A stretch of 64,000 bases of DNA from Diphasiastrum complanatum (lineage: Eukaryota; Streptophyta; Lycopodiopsida; Lycopodiales; Lycopodiaceae): positions 11,421,999-11,485,998 of the forward strand of contig CM055111.1 of NCBI GenBank assembly GCA_029204225.1. The letters run 5' to 3'. The position numbers and the translations under genes were made by a program. A model generated the notes under the pieces. It did not search any database, had not been told where the DNA came from, and saw nothing but the letters and a program-made list of their open reading frames with translations. Each line of letters opens with the position of its first letter. Position 1 is the first letter of the stretch. Positions 37,501 to 51,100 of this stretch are shown here, one piece after another.

Positions 37501-40500
37501 CCCTCCACTTCTCAGTTATCCCCTTCTCCACTTCCATCAGTTTCGGGTGAGACTTTACGGTCTCACCCCAGTGTTTTTAAAGATTTAAAGCCTCCTACTT
37601 TTAATGGGGAAGAGAAGGATAGAAATGCAGATATTCTACAAACCTTCCTCAGCAAATGGAAGAACATTCATGCTCTTAAACAGACCCCTGACCATTTGCA
37701 AGCAATTGAGGCCAGTCTTTCTTTAGGGCCTATGGCCTATAAGTGGTGGTTAAATCTCGAGGAGACTGGGCAGACTCCCCGGTCATGGAAAGCTTTTGAA
37801 GAAGCTTTCCTAAGAGAATTTCTACCAGAGAATGAACTTGATAGAGCCTGGGAAGCCTGGGAAAGAACAGTAATGGACAAGTCCCTCATCCAATATATCT
37901 CGCAGTATCGAGAGGCAATTTTAAAGATTAAAAATATGGATGACTATCAAAAAATCAGGGGATTTGTCCGTGGCCTCAAAGATGAATATAAAGTAGAGGT
38001 CCAGAGAAACTCGCCTACTACCCTTGAGCAAGCTCTCAGATATGCTCAAATCTATGATGATTCAGTGGGTAGGAAGAGAGCGAGACAGCAACCACTTTCT
38101 GAGCAGCTTCCTCAGAAAGACTTTCAATTTAAAAAGAAACTTTTAAAAAGAAAGAAAGAAGATAAATTTAAAGGTGAAGCTCCTCAGAAACGCCCTTCAC
38201 ACATACAGCCCTTAAAACCAGATGATTTTGAGAAAGCCAAACAAGAACGTTTGTGCTTTGTGTGTATGGGCAAGGGACACACAGTCAGACAGTGTCCCAA
38301 GGGGCCTTTCACTAAAAAAGATAAAAAACAAGTTCATCTTGTTCAGACTGTATGTTTCCCCAGTGACTCGGCAGCTTCCGAGATCAAAGTGTATCATGAA
38401 GATCATGAACACTGTTGCCAGCTGACCTCTGCAATGCTAGCGAGACCCTTCAGTTTTGGGCCGCATGACCTAGTACGTATGCATGGGAAAGTTGGTAACC
38501 AGTCAGTAAGAGTCATGGTTGATGATGGGGCAACCCATAATTTCATCAACCACACCCTGGTTAAAAAGCTTAAACTACCAGAAGTACCTAGTCAGCATAG
38601 GTACATAGTTTCATTAGCTAAGGGTGAAGATAAAAAAATATGGGAAACTATGGTAAGTAAGTTAAATCTTGGTATTCAGGGGTACCAAGATCAAATAAAC
38701 TTTCAGATAATGCACCTGGATCGAACAGACATTGTTCTCGGGAGAGATTGGCTCTACAGTTTAGGACCTTCCCTCCACAGAAACTATCAGGAGAACACCC
38801 TCAGCTTTCAGTATAAAGGCCGAGAGATCCAGTTGCATGGGGAGCATGATGTTCCCAACAGCCCTATGGTCTGCAGTTCAGAGCTCTGTCAGCTAATCAG
38901 AGACGAAGACCATCAGGTATTCTTATGTGACTTTCAGTTTATTCCTGAAGTTTCTATTTCCAGTTCTATTCAGCAGAAAATCAGTAAATTAGAAACTTTA
39001 TTGTCTAAATTTAAAGATGTTTTTCCTGAAGATTTGCCACATGGTTTACCACCTAGCAGAGAGGTAGATCATGTAATAAACCTAGTACCAGGTACAGCAC
39101 CTGTTTCTAAACCTCCGTATCGGGTCAGCCGAACAGAGGATGAAGAAATAACTAGGCAGTTAACAGACTATCTTGGGAAAGGCCAAATTCAGACCAGTAG
39201 TTCACCATGGGCCTCACCAGTCCTATTGGTGAAAAAGAAAGAGGGGTCTATGCGTCTTTGCGTAGATTACAGAGCCCTCAATAAAGTCACAATTAAGAAT
39301 AAATACCCTATGCCTCGGGCAGACGAGTTGTTTGATCAACTCGACGGGGCTAAGTTTTTCAGTAAAATAGACCTTAGATCGGGATATCATCAAGTCCGTA
39401 TAAAATCGGAAGATGTCTCGAAAACAGGTTTTAGGACTCGTCACGGTCATTATGAGTTTAAGGTGATGCCATTTGGGCTCACAAATGCTCCAGCTACCTT
39501 TATGACCTTGATGAACAGTGTCCTCAGACCATACTTGGGTAAGTTTGTGGTCGTATTTTTAGATGACATCCTCGTCTACAGCAAAACGAGGAAGGAGCAT
39601 CTAAAACACCTCAGAAAGGTGTTTCGACTGCTCAGAAAGCATAAGCTTTATGCTAAACAATCCAAGTGTGAATTCTTCGTTGAAGAAGTAGCATATTTGG
39701 GTCACATTATCTCTTCAGATGGGATTAAGATGGACCCAAATAAGGTTAAAGCCATACTCAGTTGGCTGAGACCTCAGAATATTTTAGAACTTCAAATCTT
39801 TCTTGGTCTCGCGGGATATTACAGACGATTTGTCAAGGAATATGCTCAGATAGCAGTCCCTATGACAAATCTTCTTAAGGGGAAGGGAAAGGAGTTCATT
39901 TGGGAGTCTGCACAACAGGAGAGCTTTGATGCTCTCAAAACAGCCTTAGCTACAGCACCAGTCTTAAAAGTCGTCGACCCCAATCAGCCATTTGTGGTCG
40001 AAACAGATGCTAGCGACTTTGCAGTAGGCGCTGTGCTAACTCAGGGTGGACGACCAGTTGCGTTCGAGAGTAAAAAACTCGAGCCAGCTCAGACTAGGTA
40101 CAGTGCCTATGAAAAGGAACTCTTTTCTATAGTCCATGCCCTTAAGACTTGGAGGCATTATTTGTATGGTGCCAACTTTGAGGTCCTGACAGACCATGAG
40201 AGTCTCAGATACCTTTGCAATCAACCTGAGCTTAGAGGTCGGAAAGCTCGTTGGGCAGAGTTGATGCAAGAGTTTGACATGTCTATCAGATATAGGCGTG
40301 GAAAATTCAATACAGTAGCAGATGCCCTTAGCAGAATGCCTATGATAAACGAGCTGAGTTTTACTCAGATTCGTAATGAGTTACTCGAGTCCTTGAGAGG
40401 GAAATGCCAGCATGATGCATTCTTCTCTATTATCTGGAACTCAGTCCAGAACAGACAGTTACAGACTCCAGAACCAGTTCCCGGGGCTGGTGCCAGTTCA

Positions 40501-43500
40501 TCCAAGAATACGGCAGCTTCCGTTGAGGATGATGATGAGTCCGAGTATACGTCGTCAGATGACGTTGAGGATTCTGAGCCTGTATTACCCAAGCAAACCC
40601 CAATGGTTGAGGGTCAGTTGACTCAAGGATTCAAATGGAAACAGTATTCCATTCAGGATGAGTACTTGCTCTATAGAGATAGAGTATGTGTCCCCAATTC
40701 AGAGGATTATAGGCAGCAGGTCCTATATGAATGTCATGACAATCCTAGCGCGGGACACCCAGGCATACAGAAGACCTATGAGCTTCTTCGTAGGCAATTT
40801 TTCTGGCCCAGTATGAAAAAGGACGTCCACCAGTATGTATCCAGTTGCCAGAAATGTCAAGTAAATAAAGCAGAGCGTTTAAAGGCAGGAGGGTTGTTGC
40901 ATCCCTTAGAAATACCAGCTGGTAAATGGGAGAGTATCTCCATGGATTTTATAGTAGGCCTGCCTAAAACCCAAAAGGGTAATGACGCTATATGGGTCAC
41001 AGTTGACCGTCTGACCAAAATGGCTCATTTTATTCCGACCAAAACAACCGTTAGAGCTCCAGAGTTAGCGAGGTTGTTTGTAGACGGGCTATTTAAATTG
41101 TACGGTCTACCTTCCGGCATAGTCAGCGACCGGGACAGTAAGTTTACTGGAAATTTTTGGAAGGCAGTATTCCATCATCTCCATACTAAACTTAATATGA
41201 GTACCACTGACCATCCACAGACGGACGGTCAAACAGAAAGGGTAAATCAAGTGCTGGAGGATATGCTTCGTGCATACGTCAGCAAGAGGCAGACTAATTG
41301 GGAGGAGTATCTCTCAATATTAGAGTTTGCTTACAACAGTACCAAACATTCAGCTACGGGATACAGCCCATTTATGCTGATGTACGGTTTTCAGCCACGC
41401 TCACCCACAGCTGTAGGGTTTAAACAAGAAAAAGTTGAAGCAGCCAGAAACTTTTTAGAAGACCTAAACCAGATGATAGAACATGCTAAGCGTAGCATTA
41501 GACAATCCCAGGATCGAGCCAGGCATTATGCAGATCCATACAGACGGGATGTGCAGTTCTCCACTGGTGAGAAAGTCTACTTGAGAGTCCCAGTTGACTC
41601 TAAAACCCTCAAATCAGGAGTGTGTGCTAAGTTGTCTCCAAGGTATTGTGGTCCCTTTACCATCAGTAGGAGACTAGGCGAGGTCACCTATGAACTAGAA
41701 CTCCCACACAGCAGTAAGGTTTTTCCAGTTTTTCATGTAAGTCAGTTACGAAAAGCCTTAACCAGATCAGATAATCTGGTAGGGGACAGTGTTCTAGTTC
41801 TCCCATTGGATCCTCAACAACCTCCACATGAACCAGAGGAAATTCTTGATAGTAGAGAGACGCAGACTCGTCATACTCTATACCGAGAATATCTGGTTAA
41901 GTGGAATGATCAGCCTGTTGAGAATGCCACTTGGGAAAGAGGCAGCGTCCTTCGCAAGATTTTTCCAGACTTTGTCTTAGAGGACCAAGACGGTTCTTAA
42001 GGGGGAGGGAGTGTTACGAGCTCAACCAGTGCCGAACCCTAGAGAACACAGATAGGTCAGATACCACAGTCAGGGTCGTGTCCAGCGTACATGACCAACA
42101 GGGCAAGACAGTGTGAGTAGTGTGCCCCAGCACGGTCCATAGCCATGGCGGGCCTAACACAACCTAGGGACCCTGTCAGCAGGATAGGGCCTCCAGTTGG
42201 GTCCCGACGTGCAGTCGGCCACGTCAGTGCCACGTGGCCGACACTTGGCAGTAGCATGCTACCAGTCCTCACACTGGGCTAGGAGGGGCTTACTCTATAT
42301 CAGGGAGTAGGCAAGGTTGGGTGGATCAGTTAGTGTTTGCCCTACTGTGGTGTTAGGATCTATTACAGGCCGCCAAGATCGGTGGGCCAAGCTGATGCAA
42401 GAATTTCATTTGGAAATTCTTCCGAAGAGGGAAGGAACATGTGGTTGCTAATGCACTATCTCGGATATTGCATTAGATGAGCTTTACCATAGTTGACAAT
42501 AATCTCATTGAGGAGATCAAGAGAGCTTAGCATAGCAACGTACATTGTCAGCGTGTGTGTCTTGATGCGCGCAAGGTAGTCGACCAAGCGAAAGGGCATC
42601 CTTTATCTAATGCTATCTGGGAGACTCGCCAGGTGTTACGGAAGTCTTACCCAGAGTTTGTCATCGAGGATTGATGACTTGCCATAAGAGTGAATGATTG
42701 TTAGATGCCAGTTGGGCTCTAACGTATTCCTGATACAACCAATTACTAGGGGCCGAGGGCCATGGTATTGGCGAGGGCCAGTAACTAGGATGGACACTCG
42801 GGGACCCGTTGGGTTTGATGTGTCACTGGCAGTGATCTAATGTGACCACCTGACAAGATGTCAGTAGGCGGAGTTATGACCGTATGGACCCTGGTCGTCA
42901 AACAACGGAGACACCTCTGTTGGACGAGCATCTAATTGGCAGTACATTTAGTGAGCATGTGTGTCACAAGTCCATGACAGGGCTAGGGTGTGGTGCTCAG
43001 TTGATTTACCTTGCACCATGGGGACTGATCACCCTTTGTTGCGCCAGCACCTCAAAGGGCGTTGGGATTTAAGCGGTTTCCCCAACACGCGCTTAAGTCT
43101 AACATTCATCCATCATGCACTTACGTAAAAGCCAACTTAGAAAACGTAACAAGCTTAACCATTCAGACTTAAGAAAACTGGAATCCCAACCAACCCGAAA
43201 GCCAACTTAGAATCCGTCCCCAAAAGGTAACCAATGGCAAAGACAAGCCACACATGAAACCCAAGGCATCGTGGTCGCCAAACTGACCAAATGGCATAGC
43301 GGCGAGCCACACGTCGGTGACGTGGACCCTCAGGCGCCAGTGACGCAAAAAGATTGTAGTAAGGGTCCTTCTACTTGGACCAGTCTCGGAGGTGAAACCG
43401 AAATGGTAATCATCAAGGATCAACTTTATTAAATTTGATCATTAAGTCCTTAGCCAACGCATCTGCACCATAGTTCTCTCTGATTTCTTGGAGTAAATTA

Positions 43501-46500
43501 GTCACCTAAGTTGTTACCGTTGCCATCAAATGCTCCTGTCTACTCAGTGCATCCGCTACCACATTGTTCGTTCCCGTTGTATGTACAATGTCTATATTGA
43601 ATTTCGAGAGAAAGTTTTGCCATGACATCCTTTTTGGCGTGAGCATACCTTGGGATGAGAAGTACTTGAGTGATATGTTGTCAGTGAACGCCTTAAAGGG
43701 CTTTCCTGCCACATAATGTCTCCAATGCTCCACTGCTTGAACTACTGCAACCATTTCTTATTCATGAGTTGGCCATCGTCGCTCTATGTCATATGCAATT
43801 GGTTTTCCTTCTTGCATCAACACGGCCCCAATAGCAAAGTTTTACGCGTCTGTATGTATTTCGAAAGGTTTGCTAAAGTCTAGTAGGGCAAGAATGGGTT
43901 CTTGAGTGATCCTCATTTTAGTTCTTGGAACGTTGCTTCACATTCCGGTGTCCATGTCATCTTTAGATGAGTCTGTCTGCTCCAACAATGGTGCCACAAT
44001 TTTGCTAAATGCATCAATGAACCATTTCTGACTCCAACGCATTTATTAGAGTAATGATTTCATCCAAGTTATCTGATTGAGCATTGGAGTCTCCTCTTGC
44101 CGAACCATTTTGAGCAATATTGGTAGCATTATCTCGCTGAAGATGGATAGCCATAGATCCATTGATTGCCTCTGTGAGTGAAGCGATGGATACAGTTCTT
44201 GATAAACCAAAATAGTTATGCTCCAAATCAATTGATTCATTTTTCAGATTTGGCCACATTCTAGTCATTTCCAACTCATCATTCTGTTCAAAGAGAACGT
44301 CATTATGTTGGAATCTGAACGACTCATATTCATTTTGTTGTAAGTAGTCACTATCCTCAATTCGATCCCCAAAGATAAATTTGTCATATATACAATGCTG
44401 TAAGTAGTGATTATCTTCAGTTCGATCCCCAAAAATAAATTTGTTATATTACATGGATAGTCAATCGTAGCATCAAGCCCAAAAACTCTCGGATCAGTAA
44501 TCTCAAAGGATTGGTCATGAGTCACCCATTGTTGATGTTGAGACTCGTTTGGATGATTGAGAGACACATGCTATGATTCCTTGATCCCTTTCGATCCTTC
44601 ATTAGTTGAAGAATTTTCCTCTAAAATACTTTTGTTCAGATCAACACTTTGGTGAGCTTGGAATTGGCATATTGATAGTTCTGGGGAGTTTTGTTGATGG
44701 AGAGTTGAACACACTGGTGTAGAAATTTCTTCTTGCTGAGACTCCAGTTTGTCCGTAGTTGCATCTTTTGTTGTCTTATCCTTAGATCTCGAATTAACGC
44801 CTTCTTTGGATTTACTTGAAGTACTTTATCCAATTGTTGGCGGATGTGATCTTGAAGACCACGTAGATAGTGTTGGATGGATAACTCTTCATCAAGACAC
44901 CTCTGTTTAGATGCTACCAGATCGAATCTTGTATTATATGCCTTCCATATAATAATCTATAAATATTTCTGCACAAAACTCTTTGAAATCGTCCCATGAC
45001 TTCGGTTCATACTTTGGATGACGTAATACTCCTTGCCACCAATCATAGGCTTTTCCTCGAAAATAAGATAGTGTCCTTGTAATTTTGCCCTTTTCCACAA
45101 GAGCGAGGGATGAGGAATGTTATCGGAATATTCTAGGATGGGCGCAGGCACCTTGGGAAACACGGGCACTGGAAATTCAAAAAACATATTTTAAGAATAA
45201 TTCTAGAATAGGCGTTGTCCGCACACGCAGAGAGAGGAAAATGTAGGGATGAAGTGGGCAGTCAGACTAAGCCTTCAGACTACCAAAGTGATGCCAGGTT
45301 CAGTTGAAAAAAACATGAGTGAAGTGTCGCGTCGGACGTCGGATGTAATATGAAATGTCCGAGGTGGTCGACCCATCGGATGTAAGATGGATGTTTGTCG
45401 GATGTAAGTAGGGTTGTAGTGGAGCGTCGGATGTAGGGATGGTGCCGGGCGTGAAGAGGCTAAAGATGAAAGGCGCCGATAGATCTCTTGGAGTGTCTGG
45501 GGGACGTGGAGGAGGGGCGTCGAACGTGGAGCTGGGTGTGTCGATGCAAATTAGAGATTGTCGGATCTGATTTTTTTTTTTTTATTTCGAAAACTTCAAA
45601 ATGAAAAAAATGAATTTTTTTTTTACACGAGCAAAACTTCAAGAATGACAAGTTGAAGTGCTTCTTTCCCAAAAATCTTATCAATTTGACTTCTTTCACA
45701 AGATTTGCCATAACTTTGTCAATTCTCAACCAAATTGGCTAGAAATTGGCTCAAATTAAAACTGAGACTGAGATCTACAATCCTATAGAATTACAGTCAA
45801 ATAAATCAGCCAAAAGTACGGCCAAAAATGGAGATAAACAGACTGAGAAAAACTCAACTAACTAAAAAATGGAAGGAAGTCACTAAAAAGGCCATAACTT
45901 GGTCATTATAGCTCCAAATAAAAAAATCTCAGTTAGTACCTCCAAGAAGCTAAAAGAAAGATCTACTGATCTACAATAAGAAATCACACAAAAAATGAAG
46001 ATTGCTTAGTCAAAACATGAATCAGAACTTGTTGGAAGTTGACAAAACAAGAAAATTAGAACAAGAAACTCTACCAAACTTAACAAAAACCATCAAATTT
46101 GATGGGGAAAGGATCTAATGCTCTGATATCAAAATTGTCATGTGCCAACCTTACATTAAAACATCTAATCCATTCATTAACATCAAATTACAATGAAAAT
46201 ACAAGAAACCATGAAAAGAAGGCAAAAATCAAGAAACTAGATAAAGATAGCAAAACTTCACCAAATTAGGCAAAGCAAGGTTCCATTATTAATGAATGGA
46301 GATCATTCAAAGGGTAGGGGCCTGATTCTAGAGCATGATCATAGCTCTCATGTGATTTTAGGCACATGAACCACTTTCTCCATCAAGAAAGCTCTCAAAG
46401 AGAAAGCTTCAAGATCTCACAAAATGAACAATAGCCTTCAAATTTAGCACGACCTCAGCTATTTATAGTGGTCATTTATGCTTCTATTACAAGTTTGAGG

Positions 46501-48114
46501 CCTTATTTGGCTAAATTAGGCCTTACAACCATTATTATAATTCCGCTATTCACAAATATAGCGAGGTTGTGTGAGCCACTTTATTAACTGTCCTACTACT
46601 GACTAGTTCTAATCTAATTTAGCTCGATGGCTATATTTGGTAACTCATTAGTAAGCTCATGGGCTAATTACATGCAACAGCCATACATCAACATAAAAGG
46701 ACTGAACCTGGTGGCAAAATGCTTCGCATTATTGTGTGCAAACTCAACCACTGGGAGATACTTTTCCCAATCAGACTATCTATGAGATACATATGCTCTA
46801 AGCATACCTCCATAGTTTGGTTGATACATTATGTTTGCACATCAAATTATGGGTGATCCAAAGAACTTAGACTAAGGGTTGTTTCAGGTTTTTCAAATAG
46901 TAACTGCTAGATATCCACATGTGACTTAGTTGGTGCAGGTTGAGATTCATGGCAATAGATTCACAATACATATACAAGAATTGAGAGCTGAGCATACATG
47001 GATTTGGGAGTCTTGCAACAACGATTTGTATTCATGATGGTGATTGTGTTAGGAGTCAATTCACTAGGCCATGAGACTCTCCTTCAATAGGCATAAATGT
47101 TAGGGAGAAGGCAAATGCTTGACAACGGCTAGGTTCTTGTAATGGGGACAATTTGCAGGGATGGTGGAAATACATTTGGCATGTCTATTAGCTTGATTGG
47201 TATTGCATGTGAATGATTCTACACACATGACATAGTTCAGAGGGTGATGCATGTAGCCAATAGTCAGTCATGGCCTTGCATGGCATAAATTAGTATGCTA
47301 TGTGTTTTTTAGGGTTTCTAACATGCAAGCATTTATGGTGGGCGGCTCATTTGATTTACATCATGTTTAATTGTTTTATTTGTGTTTAGTTCAACAAAAA
47401 CACTCATAGTATTTTATGATAATCTGTCTTGGATTGTCACATCTCGGACTTGAGAGGCTCACCCATCTAATCTTTTGGGGCATTCTTGGTGCAACCAAGT
47501 TAGCTTTACAAAACGAGAGTGAAGGATACATAGTTAGGGTGTATCTACTTTCAAACCATTTTGTTGGCCTAATTTATAGCATTTGTACCTCACTTGTTCT
47601 ATTGCACATGCTATCATGGATGTTAGAGCATAGCTCGTTTAAAGCAACATTTTAGCCTCATTCTCATTTTTTAGATTTTTGAGTTATTCTTCTGTTTTGG
47701 AGATCCCATGTATGCTCCACTTTTGTATCAATACAAAAATTATCTTCTATAGTTTTGGGACTAGAAACATGAGACCTCAATGCAGTATATATAGCTCAAA
47801 ATACTAGTTAAATAGATTTTTTCATCTAAACATCAATAAACTACAAAAATTTGCTCTTACTTTCATAGAAGAAGTTGGACGTTGTGAAATGAATGCCTCT
47901 GCGGCTTCCAATGGAACCCTGAGAGGTGGCATATATCTTTCTATGTATGCTTTTAACTACACCACACAAGAAAAAAAAGTTAGTGAAGATATTGAGAAAG
48001 CCATGCATGACCATAAAAGTACACTTGAAACAAACCAATCGACTTCATCCTTCAATATGATTTCAACTTATGTGATTCAAAAATTTCACCCAAAGACAAA
48101 CAAAAACATCATAA

Positions 48115-48174
<60 letters not shown>

Positions 48175-51100
48175 GAGATGGCGCCTAATCTGTAGCGGGT
48201 GTTCCTCCTTCAGCTTTCCATGGCCAAAAAAGGGAAGGGGATCCCACGCTCCCCCCCCCCCCCCCCCCCCCCCCACGCACATCTGCCCGTGTCCACGCTC
48301 TGTCAACGTTGGCATCTCCTTCTCCTGTCTCGCTCACCACATCTTCATCGCTGGACCCTCCCTCCACATCGCTCACCACCTCATCGCTAGTCCAGCATCC
48401 CTCCACATCGCTGGTCTAGCTCTCCACATTGCTGAATGTAGATTCACCCACCAGCGACCCCCTGTCCACTAGCGACCCTTTGTCCATCAGCGAACCCTTG
48501 TCCATCAGCGCTACTGACAAGGTGTCCATCAGCGCTATTGACAACTTGCTCTCCATCAACGCTCCAGAATCTATCATCACTGCCACTTCCCTCACATCGG
48601 TTGCTTCGAGCCAGAGTGATGGTACTGCTGATACAGATGGAGTCGTACGTAGGGTGAAGATTGAGTCAGCGTTGCCTACCAATCTAGTCCACACTCCCTG
48701 CCCTCCACCTGCTCACCCATCTTTCGTGATACCTGAGATTTATACACCTGCCGCCAAGTCATTTGAACAGTACATTCTTTCCTACATCGAGCAGATCAAA
48801 CACGAATCCACCTCTCTACGAAAGGAAATGAGACAACTTCAAGGGATCATTCAATCTATGTCCGCTGAGCGGGAAACCATGTTAACCCGGATTACTTCTT
48901 TGGAGGCAGCAATAAGTAATCAAGGAGAACCTACCAAGATTCAGGAATTGGAGGAGAAGATAGAGCAGCATAAAGCTGAGACGAAAACGTGGGCCTCTCT
49001 TTTCAAGGAAGATGCTAAGGAAGGTACACCCTCCTTCAACCGAGTCATTTCAGCCACCATATCTGAAGGGGAAATGTGCGAGTACAAAACCCTGAATATA
49101 AGGGTCCGCGGAGTTGAAGACACCAATGATCCAAAGACTGAAGCAACCGGCTTTCTTTCAAGCACACTCTCCCACCACTCCGAAGGGTTGGATAGAGCTT
49201 GGAGAACCAAACGAGACCCTTCTACACTCATTGTTCGCTTCACGAATTTGGAAGAGAGACGGGCAACCCTCAAACTGCGGGCTAAGCTTAGAGGTACACT
49301 TATATTTATGGATGATGATCTCACTCCCATGCAGGTTGCAGATCAAAAAAGGCATTCAATGAGGCAAAAGCGTTGGGGAAGAGGGTGATTTATCGGGATG
49401 GCAAAATTCGATACATTGATCCTCCGAATCCTGACAAATAGGGAGCATGGCCCTCCGGACTAGGTAGCGGTTCGGAGGCTCTTTCTAGAGCATTGCGGTT
49501 GAGATTATGGAACTGCAATGGCATTCATTCTTCAGCTACCGCCGGAGATTTTAGAGATTTTTGCACTGAGGGTGATATCTTACTACTTACTGAGACATAT
49601 GAGAGTCCTGAGAGAAGTCTGCCGACTGTTGCGGGCTTTTGTTGGTTCTCTGCACATCGGAGGGCGACAAGAGCATTGACAGATCGGGGTTCTGGTGGGG
49701 TGGCTTGCTTAGTCCGCGACTTCATTCGGCCCTGGGTTGAGTTGGTGCATACTGATGAGCGAGCTCGCTATATTTAGATTCGGGTGGACCGGACTCTGAC
49801 AGGACTGAACCGAGACCTTTTTCTAGCCGTTTGCTATTTTCCACCGGACACATCAGTTTTCACATCAGATGAGGAGTCACCTTACTTGGATATCTCTTCA
49901 AACATTATCAGATACGAGGAGCGGGTTATATTCTCCTAGCTGGCGACTTTAATGCCAGGACTGGATCCAGGCAGACAGAGTTTCATAGAGCAGAGGATGA
50001 TCCACAGCGGATACATGCTTTAGACTGGGATGATCTTGGCCTACGACGACGATTAGCAGATGCAGAGGGTCCAGTTACCGCATATGGAGAGCTGATGCTT
50101 CAGTTGGGCGAGGCTCATGGCTTGGCCACTTATAATGGCTTACTGCAGTGGCCTGATTCAGGTGACTTTACATGTTTTCCACATAGCGGAGGGAGTAGTG
50201 TTGTTGACTATTTCATGGGATTGTCGTCTCTCCTCCCCTACATTTCATCTTTCTTGGTTCACCGTACCACCCTGTCTGACCACCATACCTCTCTCTCTCT
50301 CTATTGGCCTTCTTCACACCCCCTGTGCTAGTACATTCACTCCTAGTGAAAAGACCGTCTACCGCTATAACCCTCAAAAAACCCCTATGTATAGGGAAAC
50401 CTTATCTGATCTCCTGACTCATTTTCCCTATGCAGCTACTTTGGCGGACCAGTCTCTTTTTCTTGTCCGGACCCTGCATACCTCTGCATCCCTTGCTTTT
50501 CCATCCCCACAGCCCAAGCACTTACGACATAGACTGCATAACCCCTAGTATGACCACGAATGTAACCAACTTCATCTGAACTTGATTTACGCACACTGCC
50601 ACCTTCCTCATCTTGCAAAGGACTTATCTCGTGTATATCGTAGAACCACCCGCAGAAAGAAAATTGCATATGAAATTTGCCAGGGGAAGAAGATGATGGA
50701 CCTTCTCTTTAGCTCCTCGTCGCGTTCTTTCTGGCAAAAATTCCTCTCATGAGCACCTCCACCCCGGATCTCTCCGGACATAGTAGAAGAGGCCATCGAC
50801 CGGTTAAACCTACATAAGGCCAAAGACATTGATGAGCTAGAGGCTGAACCCTTGAAGCAGGCCGCTGACATCCTCTCACCCTTTCTCTCTTTCCTATTTA
50901 ACCGCGCTATTACATCTAGTTCCCCCTCCCCTTGGTCCACAAACCTTATTTATCCTATCCATAAAGGCGGTGATCCCATGAAAGCCGACAACTATCGTAC
51001 CATCATGATCAGCCACCTCTTTGCCAAGGTCTATGGTTCTATTTTTCAGTCAGAGATCAGTACAGAGATGGATACTAGAGCACTGCATGCCATTGGCCAA

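Larger units (their letters stand above)
35990..42367 (+). mobile_element. complete Ty3/gypsy chromovirus, young insertion
   Basis: 6378 bp element with 358 bp and 356 bp LTRs that differ by one substitution and one 2 bp indel. It is flanked by a 5 bp target duplication, GGCCG (35985-35989 and 42368-42372). It has a primer-binding site complementary to initiator tRNA-Met, an 870 bp leader, one uninterrupted gag-pol ORF and a polypurine tract before the 3' LTR. All parts needed for autonomous retrotransposition are visible. It sits in the RNase H of an older gypsy element, itself inside a ~24 kb stretch of the monooxygenase gene. Confidence 0.97.
43443..46679 (-). mobile_element. Ty3/gypsy element, minus strand, decayed
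   Basis: On the minus strand: 5' LTR (46679-46136), primer-binding site, a ~930 bp leader, gag remnants (45,190-44,000), a short RT remnant and RNase H (43,990-43,443). Integrase and the 3' LTR are missing. Many stops show it is inactive. Confidence 0.75.

Noticed and set aside
38212-38425. ORFs on both strands across the gag zinc knuckle, also seen at 63.0 kb
   Set aside because: Shadows of the gag-pol frame.
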